Assembly (NCBI GenBank): GCA_020881915.1
Contig: JAJFPB010000005.1
Coordinates: forward strand, 806,001 to 870,000
DNA from: Paramyrothecium sp. XJ0827
Taxonomy: Eukaryota > Ascomycota > Sordariomycetes > Hypocreales > Stachybotryaceae
Length of the DNA: 64,000 nucleotides
Direction: 5' to 3'
The first letter of the stretch is position 1, and each line of letters opens with the position of its first letter. The notes below the pieces were generated by a model, which ran no database searches, had not been told where the DNA came from, and was given only the letters and a program-made list of their open reading frames with translations. The position numbers were made by a program, and so were the translations under genes. This document shows positions 1 through 11,285 of the stretch, piece after piece.

Positions 1-678
1 GCCGTGCAGCTGACCCACTTCGACGTCAACAACTGCGTGCGCTTCGCCTGGTGGGCCGGCGAGGAGGAGGGCCTGCTCGGCTCCGACTACTACGTGTCGG
101 TGCTGTCCGCGGAGCAGAAGAAGCAGATCGTGCTGTTCATGGACTACGACATGATGGGCAGCCCCAACTTCGCCTACCAGATCTACAACGCCACCAACGA
201 GGAGAACCCCGTCGGCTCCGGCGAGCTCAAGCAGCTGTACGTCGACTGGTACGAGAAGCACGGCCTCAACTACACCTTCATCCCTTTCGACGGCCGCAGC
301 GACTACGACGGCTTCATCCGCAACGGCATCCCCGGCGGCGGCATCGCCACGGGCGCCGAGGGCGTCAAGACCAAGGAGGAGGTGGAGCTGTTCGGCGGCA
401 AGGCGGGCGAGTGGTACGACCCGTGCTACCACCAGCTCTGCGACGACGTCGGCAACGTCAACATGACGGCCTGGGAGGTCAACACCAAGGTAAGCCCAGC
501 TCTCATTATTTCGCGTGGGCATCCAAGCTAACAAACTGTTCTTCAGCTCATCGCCCACTCGGTCGCGACCTACGCCCGCTCCCTCAAGGGCTTCCCCGAG
601 CGGCCCGACGAGGAGGAGTTCAAGGTGGACAAGTACGAGGAGAAGAGCAAGTACCACGGCCACAAGCTGTTCATGTAG
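1..678 (+). CDS. lap2: M28-family aminopeptidase (leucine aminopeptidase 2-like), 3' part
   Basis: The window opens inside this gene, so the N-terminus is missing. Exons are 1-489 and 547-678; the intron 490-546 (GTAAGC...CAG) is phase 0, leaving 206 C-terminal residues. Family features are visible: WWAGEEEGLLGS carries the catalytic and metal-binding glutamates of M28 peptidases, MDYDMMGSPN has the metal-ligand aspartate, SDYDGF and GIPGGG follow, and the His of CYHQLCDD is a late metal ligand. Known family role: a secreted or vacuolar zinc exopeptidase that removes N-terminal residues. The C-terminus (KYHGHKLFM) resembles fungal Lap2 proteins. The coding sequence is strongly G+C-rich at third positions, unlike the decayed loci further on. 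The alternative is an aminopeptidase Y paralogue of the same family. Confidence 0.9.
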
Positions 679-1830
679 AGCATTTTCGTTTTTGGATATC
701 GGGCATAGAAGCCAGCCTTCGCGCATTAGATTTTCATTGAATACACGAGTTTGAGCACGTTCTGCAGGTTCTTGAAGCAGCGTTCTTTCTATACTTTGCA
801 CATTTCAAAAACTCTCTCTACAGTTTACCATCGTTTTACAAACGGTTACTTAGAAAACCAACGGGCCCGGATCGTCCATGCGCGGCCATTCGCCACCGGT
901 TCATGCGGGTGACGGTCGGTACCTGCATGAAGCCACCCGCTGCGATGCTGGTAGTGTCTTGGCAAGTTGGTCGAGATGCCTGCATGTGGAGAGGGCTAGT
1001 TTGCTGGAGAAGCGCAGGTCAGCCAGCGGAGTTGAGCACTGGACCGCGACAGAGGACCCAAGCTCTCGTCTCCCTTTCATGGACGAGTAATTGGCGCCGC
1101 CATGATGCTTGTATGACGACTTTTCTGAATTTCCCAATGGAGATCTGACAGTTGAGCTACCCTAGACCAGGAAATATGGCACCACTTGACAAACTTCCAA
1201 TTTGCTACTAGGATCGCTTGCACTAACTCGCAGCAATGAAATTGAGATTTTACATGCGATAGAATTATCTCGTCTGGTTTTTGGTGGCTGGATCTTCTTC
1301 GTAGAGAATTGCTTGGGTCATCATTAACAGTGCAACTCGGCCACTTCACATGTGCCCATATCACAAGAGGGCTCAATTCGGCAAAGGCATTATCATGGGA
1401 TGAGTCATTGTATCTCCGGCTCCAGAATACCTAAGCTTTGCTAAACACCCTTGTTCTCCCCGTGCGCTGCACAACATGAACGACAGACGAGTAACCCAAG
1501 CGGTTGAGATACGTCGTTTTCTAATTATCATAAAATCCGCAAGCCTTGATCAGGCCGAAGCTAAACACACGAAAACTCCCCAGTCGATGCCGTAGAAGAT
1601 TCCTTGCAACCATGTATCGATTATTTCCCAGAGCGCCGTGTTCCAACGGTGTCTGTATATTTGCCGCGACCAACGCAGCGAGCAGGCCTTGTAACTGCTT
1701 CAATAATTGTTTTTCTCTAAGTATTGGCCCCAGTATGATGAGATGTATTCTGTATTCTGAATTGGATGTGGGGTATGGTCAACGATAAGACAGGTAATAA
1801 GTATGGGTATGGGTATATTTGGGAGATGCG
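679..1830. other. Intergenic region between convergent genes
   Basis: This is the shared 3' flank of the aminopeptidase (+) and the Fungal_N-type gene (-). Only short overlapping ORFs without recognisable domains occur, and composition is mixed. I see no RNA gene or repeat. Confidence 0.5.
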
Positions 1831-3015
1831 CTACGCGGCTTGCTTCTTGTCTCGCCTCTTCAGGCTAAAACGCTTCACCTTGCTCGCAAACTTGGACCAG
1901 TCGGCGGCCTTCTCGGTCGACGAGCCGTTCCTCGGCACGGCCATGGACTCGGTCGTGGCGCCCTTGATCATGCTGTGTGGGTGAAGCTGCGGCTGCGGCG
2001 TCTGCTCGGCCAAGGAGTCGCCCGAGTCTTGGCTGGCCTGCCGCGCGTACGCGACGGTGTAGAAGACGGTGCCGTGCCGCAGCTCGTATGTCGTCAAGGG
2101 CAGGGCCACGGCGGATGGATGGGGCAGGTCGGCCAGCGTGTAGCCGGTGTAGGTTGACCAGGAACGCGGCGAGGATGCGGGGCGCCGCGGGCCCACAACA
2201 CCGGAGGCCGAGCCGTAGAAGTCGGCGGTGGAAGCGGAGAATGTCAGGGGTGTGGGTGATGATATCGAGACGGGAGAGACGGGTGCAGAGGCAGAGGCAA
2301 TGTGGTAGGGGTTGGGCGGGGGTGCGCCAGCGGTTGGCTTGGCGCCGTAGACGTCGTCCAAGGTGGACAAGCGACCGGAAAGGTCGGCATTGGAAGACAG
2401 TAACCGTGTCATCCTCTGTTCAAGACCCCTGCAACTGTTTTCTGCATCGGCATCGGCCTTGCTGTGGGGGAGCCGTTAGCATTGAGACGAGAGTAACAGT
2501 TTGAAATAGTGTCATTTTTCTTACCATTTCAGCACCGTCATCAGCATTGCAATTGACAGATTGTGCCAGCGAATCCTTGAGCAAAGCGCTCGGATGGTTT
2601 CGACGCACTGCTCCCGCACGGACTCGTGATTCTGGATCTGGTTGCCGCCGATGCTGTAAGCCAAAGCCGTAGGATTCTGAATCGGGGTCTGGACCTCGGA
2701 CCCCTGCATGTGCATCTCGCAGGTGATCTGGAGGTCAGATAGGGCCATGGCCATGTCGGTTAGGATGCCGACGATGTGGTCGGCCTGAATCCATGCGGCG
2801 CGTTCCGGGTAGGGCAGCAGTCCGGCCTCTGCGAGGCACAGAGTTTTGTGGAGCAGTTTGATCGAGGACCTGCACTGCTTGACCTCCTGGACTGCTAGGT
2901 CAAGCAGAGCGGCTTCGTCGCCGGGATTGGCGTCGAGGTTCCACAATGCTTCCGTGATTCTTGTGCCGACCGCCAAGATGCCAATGATGGCTGTGTTAAC
3001 GGAAAGCGTCTCCAT
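1831..3015 (-). CDS. Fungal_N-type helical protein with Ser/Pro-rich C-terminus
   Basis: Two exons, 2525-3015 and 1831-2461, are joined over intron 2462-2524 (GTAAG...CCCACAG, phase 2), giving about 373 residues. The splice keeps the frame and continues a helical stretch, which supports it. Residues 1-165 are hydrophobic/amphipathic helices starting METLSVNTAIIGILAVG. They resemble the N-terminal helical domain found on fungal STAND/HeLo-like and azaphilone-cluster-L-like proteins. The C-terminal half is low-complexity Ser/Pro/Ala, ending in a basic tail (KRFSLKRRDKKQAA). No nucleotide-binding or effector domain follows, so this would be a stand-alone N-terminal module of unknown function. 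The domain name is a resemblance by eye only. Confidence 0.75.
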
Positions 3016-5490
3016 CTTTCCCTTAAAATCTCTTTCTCCAGGTCCCTTCTTTCTCTTCGCCTCCTTTGATATTTTCCTGGTCCCCCTTGTCCCTGGCTCT
3101 CGTAGCGGGACCCTGCTTCCCCCTTCGTGGCGGACGGTCCCAAGCGGGTTTGGCTCTGATAGAAGTCCGAATGGAGAAATGACGAACGGGTTTAGTGACG
3201 AATGGCGTGTGGTGTGGTGGGGAGTGGCTGGGAAATGGTCCCCTGGTGGATATCGGAACGGGGCCAGGCGTGTCTTGGCAGCACAAGCGAGAAGTGATTT
3301 CTTGTATGTAAGTGCTGTAGCTTGGTAGAATGATGCGCAGGGCTATCAAAAACGATTTGATAGACGGCTTGGATCAGGTTGTTTGATGGCGAGAAGGGAA
3401 CCGATGACGGTGTTTGTCGTTGTTCAAGGCGAAAGTCGCTGAGTCGAGCTGGTGGCGGTCAATGTCCCAGTTCCTTGGCACTCGCCCTTGATAGAGCCGC
3501 ATCTGGAAAAATCACTCCATGACCTGTCCATCAGCAAATGGGAGGAGGTCGAGGTAAGAGGAGTGCAAGATCGGTAATCCCTGGGACCGATCTCGAATGG
3601 CGAGTCGACGACGAGGGAAGAGTAAGATGAAGCGAGACCCGGGGGGCAGGTCGGCCAGTCGGTAGGGGAGGAAGGAAAACGAGGAAAAAAGAAAGGCTCA
3701 AAAGGGCGAAACGGTGAGAAATGAGCCAAGAGAGGCTGAGATAGGCCCCCGTTCCCAGTCGTGCTTGGTATCTGATCTTGTTGCTAATGGCAAATCAGGA
3801 AACCCCCCGCATGCAGCAGCAGCAGTGGTAACGATGGGGCCCGGGCTGGGCAGACTGGGGACAGCTGTTTTAGACGTCCGGCGCGGGCGTGGTGCCTGGG
3901 CAGTGGACGGGGACGGAGATGATGATGGAGGGGAGAAAGAGAACAGGCCATGGTCGGCATGCGTGCATGTACGTATCTATGTATGTGATGCGTGTGTTCT
4001 CGCCGTGCCATGTGAACTGGTGGGAAAGCTTAGTCTGGGTGAGGATGGCCTAGGAAGAGGGAACGGCTATTTCGGCATCGTCGTGAGGCGAGAGGAGGAA
4101 CCAGCCAAAACGAAAGAAAAAAAAAACCCCCCCAGGACCAAAAAATAAAGTAAAAATACACTACAGCGAGCAAGGTACCTACGGCACAGCACAGCGGCAA
4201 CCCGCCAGCGATGCTACAGCGGGTGCGGGCTCGCGGGTACGGTAGCACAAGGCGGTCACTAAAACGGTAAACGAGTGCCGAGAGGGCCCCATCCACGTGC
4301 CGTTAGAGCCGCCCAGCTCCCACTGATTGGTTTCGGCGGACAGCCCATTCTTTTCTGACTCGGTGTTAGTGGCCCCCTTGGGCCCTCACCCTCATTCACC
4401 CTCGCCCTCACCACTCGCCCTCACTCACCACTCATCCTCGCCCGCGTCCTGGCCCGCCTTGCACCTCGTCCACAGTTCACAGATCCAATCCTCTTCCTTT
4501 CCCCTCTCCCTCTCCCTCTGCTCGACTCCCCCTCCCAATCTCTCCCCTTACCCTCCCCCCACACCCCGTGGCGTGACGATGCCCAATAGTCGGTTGCCTG
4601 CAACTCTCGCCCCGTGCCGACTTTTCCATCACGTCTTCGGCACCGCACGACACGATGCCACTTTCTATTTAGCATTTGAACTCGCGTTCCTTGACCGTCG
4701 TCCCGTTTCCGGCTATCCGATCTTGCCGTTGTCCTTCATCTGCGACCCCGTCTACGTGCCCCCCTCGTGCGACGCCGGCCACGGTCGGCACGGCACCGAG
4801 GGTCACCCCTATCATCATGCGGCTGCAGAGAAGGCATTGTTTGTTTCAGACCTCCAACAAAGCCCAGTTCTATTATTGTCTCTCCCCTCGGCTCCGAGCG
4901 GCACGTCATTTCATCCTCGTCCCCCTCTGGATTCGAGGTCCAGCCAACGTCATATTGGCTGGGGCTTCGAAGTTCACCACGAACCCAATTTCCGCCCTTT
5001 CGTCCTAACTGGTGCTCAGTTGACAGCACTCGGTAGTCTGGGCCTTCGACCTAGAGCCCGTGCCAAGGAGATGCTAACGCCAAGCTCACGTCCTGCAGAT
5101 GCTAGTCGCAAGCCAAATTCCCGTAGCCCGCCGTGGCACTCTTCTCCCGCCAATTACGATACGGTTTTCCGGTGACGAAACCCTTACGAGATTTACCAAT
5201 GACCACATCAAGATCACTAACTAACCGAACTGGCTCGACTGCCCTCCGCTTTGTTCTTGCGGTCGCCGTCATCACCACGGCCACTTCGGTTCCCTTCAGT
5301 AATCAGCTCACCACCACCAAGACTCGTTCTGATTTGAACAGGAAGCTTCTCCATTATGCTAGCGTTACCAGACGCTTTGTCGTATCTAAGTGAATAGCGG
5401 ATTAAGTCAACGGGCCTTCCAACGTAGCATCTAAATATCCCTTCATTCAACCTACCTTGGCAAGCCACCACCTCAAAGAAGCATAGGCCC
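3016..5490. other. 2.5 kb intergenic region, upstream of the Fungal_N-type gene
   Basis: No convincing gene. It includes A-rich and purine-rich runs near 4100-4150 and a strongly pyrimidine-rich tract at 4378-4560. A long open frame (4327-5175, +) is low-complexity Pro/Ser/His and is probably a composition effect. A second small frame (5133-5393, +) has an Arg/Ser/Thr-rich start and a hydrophobic stretch, but nothing supports it as a gene. Confidence 0.45.
4378..4560. repeat. Pyrimidine-rich tract with imperfect CCCTCAC-like repeats
   Basis: The plus strand is almost entirely C/T/A here, with repeated CCCTCAC/CTCACCACTC units followed by TCCCTC runs. Such tracts are common in core promoters and 5' UTRs of ascomycetes, but no obvious plus-strand gene follows within 1 kb. 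Confidence 0.5.
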
Positions 5491-6324
5491 TCATGTCCGT
5501 CTAGGATTGTTGCCAAAGTCCATCCATTCATACGCACCCGTCAAATGTCTTCTCCTTTGAAAGTCATACGCAATCTTAATCTCCTCATCGTATAGGGGCT
5601 GCAAAGCCTCGGTCTCAATGACTTTGACAAGGTCTTTCATACGCAAAGTTTCGACGTTCATTAACTCGCAGTACCGCGCTGCTTGAATTGCGGCCTCGCG
5701 CACCGCTGCCCTGAGCCTTTCGTGGATGGTCTCGGGTGAATCGGGTATTAGGCTCTGTCCCTGTGCGCCTCTCGGCCGGCAGCCCGCCATTTGCTGCCAC
5801 AAGTCATGAGTCCGGCAGAGGGCGCACTGCGGACGCTGCGTCGCACCCTCAGGGATTGTCTGTAGGTATATAGCATGAAGCCAAGTTTCCTTCGGCCTAG
5901 ACATCGGAGGTGGTAGCAGCCTCACCTGCTGGCCGCACGTCAGACACTCCAGAAGGTGGCGACACGTCGGGCACGTCCGTGGCAACCCTCTTTCGATCTG
6001 GCTCCTGCCGCTCCCTTTTAGGCATTTCCTGCAGAAGACATGTCCACAAGGCGTCAGAATGGGGACGCTGTCACCAAGAATTGGCGTGGCACTAGGGTTC
6101 TCGGAGTCGTACACAGTCTCTAGGCATATCGCGCATTTGACCTTGAAAGGGGTATCATCGTTTGGGTCTGCGAGTCGCTGTCGGATGCGAGGGAAGTATT
6201 CCTCAACGTCACCAATCTTTTCGATGGTTAGCCAGTCTTCACACTCAGCGTCTGGAGCCCTAGGGGCAGGGGGATACTCAGGATTGTCGGACGGACCGCC
6301 CGCGTTCTGTTCGTTGGCTGACAT
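5491..6324 (-). CDS. RING-finger protein, probable E3 ubiquitin ligase
   Basis: Single-exon frame of 277 residues. A C3HC4-type RING is readable: C64-x2-C67, C93-x-H95-x2-C98-x2-C101, C118-x2-C121, with a long loop between the first and second pairs. It is followed by extra CxxC-type cysteines (ECLTCGQQ near 127-130, CALC in the 150s) that may bind another zinc. The C-terminal 100 residues are helical and charged with no recognised domain. By family knowledge a RING of this type recruits an E2 enzyme; the substrate is unknown. The start is the first ATG of the frame and is preceded by an in-frame stop region. Upstream sequence (6325-7075) has no other gene. Confidence 0.8.
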   Translation of the reverse strand: MSANEQNAGGPSDNPEYPPAPRAPDAECEDWLTIEKIGDVEEYFPRIRQRLADPNDDTPFKVKCAICLETVYDSENPSATPILGDSVPILTPCGHVFCRKCLKGSGRSQIERGLPRTCPTCRHLLECLTCGQQVRLLPPPMSRPKETWLHAIYLQTIPEGATQRPQCALCRTHDLWQQMAGCRPRGAQGQSLIPDSPETIHERLRAAVREAAIQAARYCELMNVETLRMKDLVKVIETEALQPLYDEEIKIAYDFQRRRHLTGAYEWMDFGNNPRRT

Positions 6325-7075
6325 GTCAAATGTCGTTATAGTTTAAATGGACTTTGGCCTGCGAAGGGGTTCTCGTAGAAAGGAGCCAGGCTGTCAGTCG
6401 CTTGCGTTGTTGTCTGACTTGATCTGCTAAATTATTCTACCAACAACCCCTGTCCTCTTATACTCGTCATCCTATCCGAAGCTTCGTTGAAGGAACCGCT
6501 ATTGTAGACATCGCAGACAAAGTGCCCTTGTTCTTTCCTTCATCGAACGTCTTTCAGACCAGGCAAAAAGGCTTGTTCCAGACAATGGTCAAGTCGCAAG
6601 TGATCAAAGACAGACACTTTGATGACAATGGCCTTTAGTCAAGAATCCTTTTAGAACTATTTGCAGCGCGCTCTAATAAGGAATCAATGAGATAATTGGA
6701 TCCTGTTCGCATAAGGCATTGGTGGTCTAATCTTCTGTTTTGAGTGATGTTCATTGTTGTTTAATTTCCGCCCCCGCGAAAAAGAGATGCGGAGTCTGCT
6801 TTGCACAATGTAACCACAAGTGCTTCACACACGCAGTGAATCAAACTGGCTTCACATACAATCACCATGACAGCACCGCAAAATCAATTATCATGCTTTA
6901 AACCTCTGCGCAGCGTGGCACCGGGCTTGTTCTCGCGAGAAAGGAGCCCGTAGAGTCACATTATCGTACATCGAGCCATGTCATACATATCTACAGAATG
7001 TAGAAACCCAATTTCACTCCCCGAGAGCGCCTGAATGATGTCAAGTCGAAATGAGACCAATACATGCTAAAGCAA
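6325..7075. other. Intergenic region
   Basis: This is the 5' flank of the RING gene and the 3' flank of the BTB gene. It is moderately AT-rich. I see no gene, RNA or repeat. Confidence 0.5.
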
Positions 7076-8047
7076 TCAAACGCCCGTACTCTGGCGCTGA
7101 CGCTTGCGTCCGCTTCCCGTGGCCGGATGTATTTTCTCGTTGCGCTCCCTCTTGAGCTTGTCGTCGAGGACGCGGGCTAGACTTGATTAGCACGTCTTCA
7201 CGCAAGCACACACGGAAAGAAACCTACTGAGGACGTCGTAGCCGAACTGCGGGTGCTCTAGGCACAGCGCCTTGAACTCGTCCTCGGCCTCGGCGCGCAG
7301 CGTGTGCGACCGCGTGGCCCAGAAGCTCGCCACGGGCGCGCGGATGGTGGTGTCGTCGGGGACGCTGTAGGTGTAGACGTAGCGCGCGTAGGCGATCTCG
7401 CCCTTGGCGGTCGAGTTGACGCAGTGGATCTTGGAGGACGCGAGCGTCTTGAGCGCGTCGACGCCGTACTTCTCCGCGAGGGTGTAGACGCGCGCGTGCT
7501 TGAGCAGCTGGTCGCCCGTGTCGTCGACGGCCGGCAGACTCGCATCTGACTCCAGCACGCGCTGGCCCGGCAGCTTCTTGGGGAAGTATTCGCCCGTGTA
7601 GAGGTATTCGAGAAAGCAGCCGACGGCGTCGGTGTCGTCGTCCGGGAGCTCGACTTGTCGCGGCTGCCAGCGGGCGCGATTAGCCAATGTCGAAGCTGTG
7701 GCAGCTCCAAGGGTTCCAGTGGTGTGCCTGGTAGCTCAAGTACTAACACTGCCGTCTTCAATGAAGCTCTTGCATGCGTCCTGGAAGAACGGACTCCGTA
7801 GGAGCAGCGCCTGATGCGCCGACAGGATTACTGGTTCTTCGCGGCCCACTAACAAAGAGACGATTGGGCTCATGAGGTAGGAAACGAATGTGGTCCTCGC
7901 CTCGGCCAGTTCGCCTCCGGAAAACGGCATTTCGCTGTCGTGGGCGTTGTCGTGGTCGTCGCCGGCTTCCTCCACCATCTCGACGTCGGCGGTCGACGCC
8001 GCGGGTCTCTCGTCGTGCGCATTGCTGCTCTCGTTGTCTTCGGCCAT
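7076..8047 (-). CDS. BTB/POZ-domain protein
   Basis: Three exons: 7748-8047, 7228-7663 and 7076-7176. The introns 7664-7747 (GTTAGT...GGCAG, phase 0) and 7177-7227 (GTAGGT...CTAG, phase 1) restore one frame of 278 residues. I start at MAEDNE (8047) because it has a good context (GCGGCGATGG); the frame is open further upstream to 8188. After an acidic N-terminus (about 40 residues) comes the BTB core: hydrophobic strands (VILSAHQALLLRSPFF), the ELPDDD...FLEYLYTGEY signature, then the YTLAEKYGVDALK helix. A short basic C-terminus (KLKRER, GRKRQR) looks like a nuclear-localisation signal. BTB domains dimerise and often bind cullin-3. No Kelch, MATH or zinc-finger partner domain is present, as is common for fungal BTB proteins. 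Confidence 0.85.
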
Positions 8048-9577
8048 CGCCGCTAGTTTCTCGGTAAGGAACGTATTTGTGAGAACAAAAGAAGAAACGG
8101 AATTGAGCGAATCCAAACGATTGACGGCAGGAAGCTCGCTACATTTGGAGGCGCGGCAGAGCTGCGCGACACTGCAGCGCGCCGGCAACCAACGTCAGAG
8201 CCACTTATGCAAATAACCGTATCTTAGTGGAGAGCTCTGGGAGCTCTGAAGGTGGAGGGACAGCGCCTCGATTGTTGCATGACTGCCGCATTTGGCAATC
8301 CCTCAACCAGACTAAACTTTTGTGGTGCGGTTGATAGTAATCCATTCCTGTAACTCAAGCGATGGTATTAGGCTTGTGAGAATTCAAGAGTCCCCGGAAG
8401 AAAAACAACAATAATTTGTTACAATATTTGTATTGGCCGGTGCTCAGCTGAGGAACGACTCAGCCTGTCATAGTTGCCCACCAGCTACGAAATCAACCAG
8501 CTAGTTCTTCCCAATGGACAAGCATAATGCATTTGCAATGCTCCGTCTTGTTCCATCATCTCCTGCCGCCATTCTGGGCTCTTCTCTATCATGGAAAAAT
8601 TGGAAACAATCGTGACTGCCACCCTGCAATAAAATCTGCATTTCACCGAGTCTAAGCTCATGCACTGGCTCTGATAGTTCTGCTCCACGTAGTTTGATAC
8701 GTATGGGTCCAGAATCCCGATGAACGCTTGCATTTCGGCAATCGACCTGCCCACGGTATAAGCTCGCTCACCGACTGGCACAATGCAAAAGACCTTCGAG
8801 CCGAGAGGACCAACAACTCCGTGAATGTCGGGAATGAAGTTGAGCCTCATGAACTCGGAAAGAGAGGGCCGAGTTCAGCTCAGGGGCACCTTGCGACGCC
8901 ACGTAGGCACTGAGATATATCTAGAATCCACAGCATATCATGTAGTCTGAAAAAGAAAATAAAGCGTAGAGCGAGACGCACTACTTGCAGTTAATTGAAG
9001 GTGTAGCATCAATCCAATGTAACCTTCTGAAAAACCGTCATCGACAGCCACATGTTTTGGAAGGGTACTCTCCTGGATAGATTCTTGCGAATTGTGTTAG
9101 CTACAACGTTAGGGGTCAGGCAGTCAGATTGTTGGGACTTAAGTTACGTTAAGCCATCGGCCGTCCATGACCGAGACCAGGATGTGATTGATGGTATTTG
9201 CTTCCAGCCAGCCTCATTGGAAAAGCCGTTGAAGAAGACAACAGTTAAAAGCCTAGCCTAGCATCTGACCACTCTAGTAAATGCTACTTCGTAAAAGACT
9301 AAACGACCAATCGAAATTACATCGTATGCTTTAATAGGAGCCAATGAGACTTGGCAAAACACTGTAGGACAGCCCCAGACTCATAACGCACACCTTATCC
9401 ATCTAAGCCTGAAAACTCCATGGACAAGCAGCAATCATGCCATCCACCCCCTCCGTATATGTCCAACCAAGTCTATATAACCGCACTCGCTGTTTCGTTT
9501 TTCTAAAACAATAGATGCTGCATATTATCATAAATCATTACTCAATGGCCAAGCTGACATGGGCTCTTGTCATTCGG
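8048..9577. other. Intergenic region with one doubtful small ORF
   Basis: This spans the 5' flank of the BTB gene to the 3' end of the Zn2Cys6 regulator. Apart from the doubtful frame at 8485-8850 I see only short frames. Stretches near 8930-9000 and 9260-9540 are AT-rich. Confidence 0.45.
8485..8850 (-). CDS. Hypothetical small protein, doubtful
   Basis: An open frame of 121 residues with mixed amphipathic composition, four to five cysteines and no recognisable domain, signal peptide or membrane segment. It could be a real small gene, an exon of a degraded gene, or chance. No splice partner was found. It is listed only because the composition is less biased than that of neighbouring noise frames. 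Confidence 0.2.
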   Translation of the reverse strand: MRLNFIPDIHGVVGPLGSKVFCIVPVGERAYTVGRSIAEMQAFIGILDPYVSNYVEQNYQSQCMSLDSVKCRFYCRVAVTIVSNFSMIEKSPEWRQEMMEQDGALQMHYACPLGRTSWLIS

Positions 9578-11285
9578 TCACATGCTCGCTTTGCGTCTCA
9601 GGTCGTGATACTGGAGGAAATGCTGCACGTTGCCCATAAACTTGCCGGCGTAGTCTCCCATAAAGGGGTTTTGCAAATAGCTTAAAAGCATCTTCCGCTC
9701 CTCGCTCGGTTGGTCGCGCGGCTCGAGCTGTATCAAGATCCGCAATGCAACACCGAGCGGAATCATGGCAGCGTGGAAGCTGGCAAGCCGATATTGAGGT
9801 TGGGTGAAGAGGTGGATCGCGTGCGCAATCTTGTATGAGTATAGCTTCAAAGCTTGCCCGTGAATCCGCTCGCCAGGTACAATCGGGGACAGACCGGTGC
9901 TTGTCTCCTCGAAATGATGGATGTCGTCGTCGAGGTCGAGTTCTAAAATAAAGTGGCTGGTTGAGTACACAAGCGTACTCGTCATCCAAAACAAATGACA
10001 CAAGCGAAGAAGTTCCAGATCATCTGTTGTCTCAGGAATGGGGAGAGGACCATCCACCATGGTATAGTCAAACTTTGCCAGAGCGGCTCCGTGTTGTTTG
10101 TTCCAAGCTTGTAGTTCAGCGTGGGCCTTTTCACAGTCAGAAAGGAGCTTGTGTCGTAGCTCTCTAGCCCTCTGCACGTCGAAACAAACTCGTAGCGTAT
10201 CCAGATCCTCGAGATGTCCAGGTACCGTTGCGAGTATGTCCAGTAGCAGGTCCTTTTCAGACTTTGGGCTTTGTTGCCATGGTAGCGTCTTCCACACAGG
10301 TTCGGCCAAAATAGTGCGGCGCCTCTTGGAGACTGCGAGCATAATCTATTCGACATTAGCGTGTGAAGGGTACCTCAAGCAAAGTGACACACAATCTGCT
10401 GACGTCCATCTACAAAAAGACGATGACCTGGGCCGGATATGAAGCTTTCCGGACCCCTAAAGAGTAGAATCGACTGCTCTCCGCAGATGTGTCCATGCCA
10501 TCCGTGAATTTGCGCTGACCACCCTGGCTGCTCTGCTGTGTCCGCTCTTGCTCCAAATAGAATCTGCCAATGTCAGTCACGTCCTGAAGGCTAGATCAGC
10601 GATGGCCCAAGATACCTCATAGAAACCCATCAGCCTAATGGCACCCAGCAAACCATCCCCTGCTATACGATGGGGCTGCTTGAAAGCTATGGCAAGCTCT
10701 TTGATTCCTGAAGAATAGGCTTGGAGTCCCTTGACTCTCAGGTCATTGTCATCTCCTTTGACTGAAAGTGTGGAGGTACTCAGAGCCGCCAGAGCATATC
10801 TCAAGGCGGGTTCCCTCTCGTACAGCTTTGGAGAAACACCCGCCCAGCCTATTGATGAGAAAGACGAGGTTTCCGAAGATGTGTTGCCATGGCTGGTGGC
10901 TGGTTGATAGGTGTCGTAATACTGCCCAATGTACAGGTCTTGCCTGGCTGTCTGTAACAGGCTGTCGTGTAGCGTAATCGTGTCGGAAGCCACAGAATAA
11001 GAGTCGGATTCGGAAGGATAATGCGACGACTTGTCGGAGGAGTACGCAACAGAGCCCGTACCTGCCCAGGATTCTTGGGGTGTATTGACCCATATGCGTT
11101 CCCTCTGGTAGCCCCCACATTCAAGGCCTGCTTGGAGGCATTGAATACAGCTGGGGCGCTGTTTCCCGCACTATACTCTGTCAACCAACGGAACAGCAAT
11201 CGTGCTTGACATGCTCGTCACTCACGCCTTTCTTACGGCTCCGGCAGGTACTACAGCCCTTCGATCGTCCAGGAACACCAACCAT
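9578..11285 (-). CDS. Zn(2)Cys(6) fungal transcription factor
   Basis: Four exons: 11226-11285, 10616-11170, 10393-10563 and 9578-10345. Introns 11171-11225 (GTGAGT...TATAG), 10564-10615 and 10346-10392 are all phase 0 and together give 517 residues. The first intron interrupts the zinc cluster, as is common in this family. The six cysteines are C11, C14, C21, C28, C31 and C38 (CSTCRSRKKGC...CIQCLQAGLEC). The usual basic RRKVKCD linker is altered to RSRKKGCG. The C-terminal part matches the Fungal_trans_2 type: GRGPE-like and GHRLFVDGR stretches and RRRTILAEPVWKTLPW. Likely role: DNA-binding regulator at CGG-containing sites, target unknown. No metabolic gene is immediately adjacent. The frame is open upstream to 11396, so the start could be earlier. 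Confidence 0.85.

Noticed and set aside
51..740. Arg-rich frame overlapping the aminopeptidase
   Set aside because: Shadow of the G+C-rich coding exons in another frame; Arg/Pro/Gly-dominated and crosses the intron.
4327..5175. Long plus-strand open frame of 282 codons
   Set aside because: Low-complexity Pro/Ser/His composition created by the pyrimidine tract; no domain, no splice continuation.
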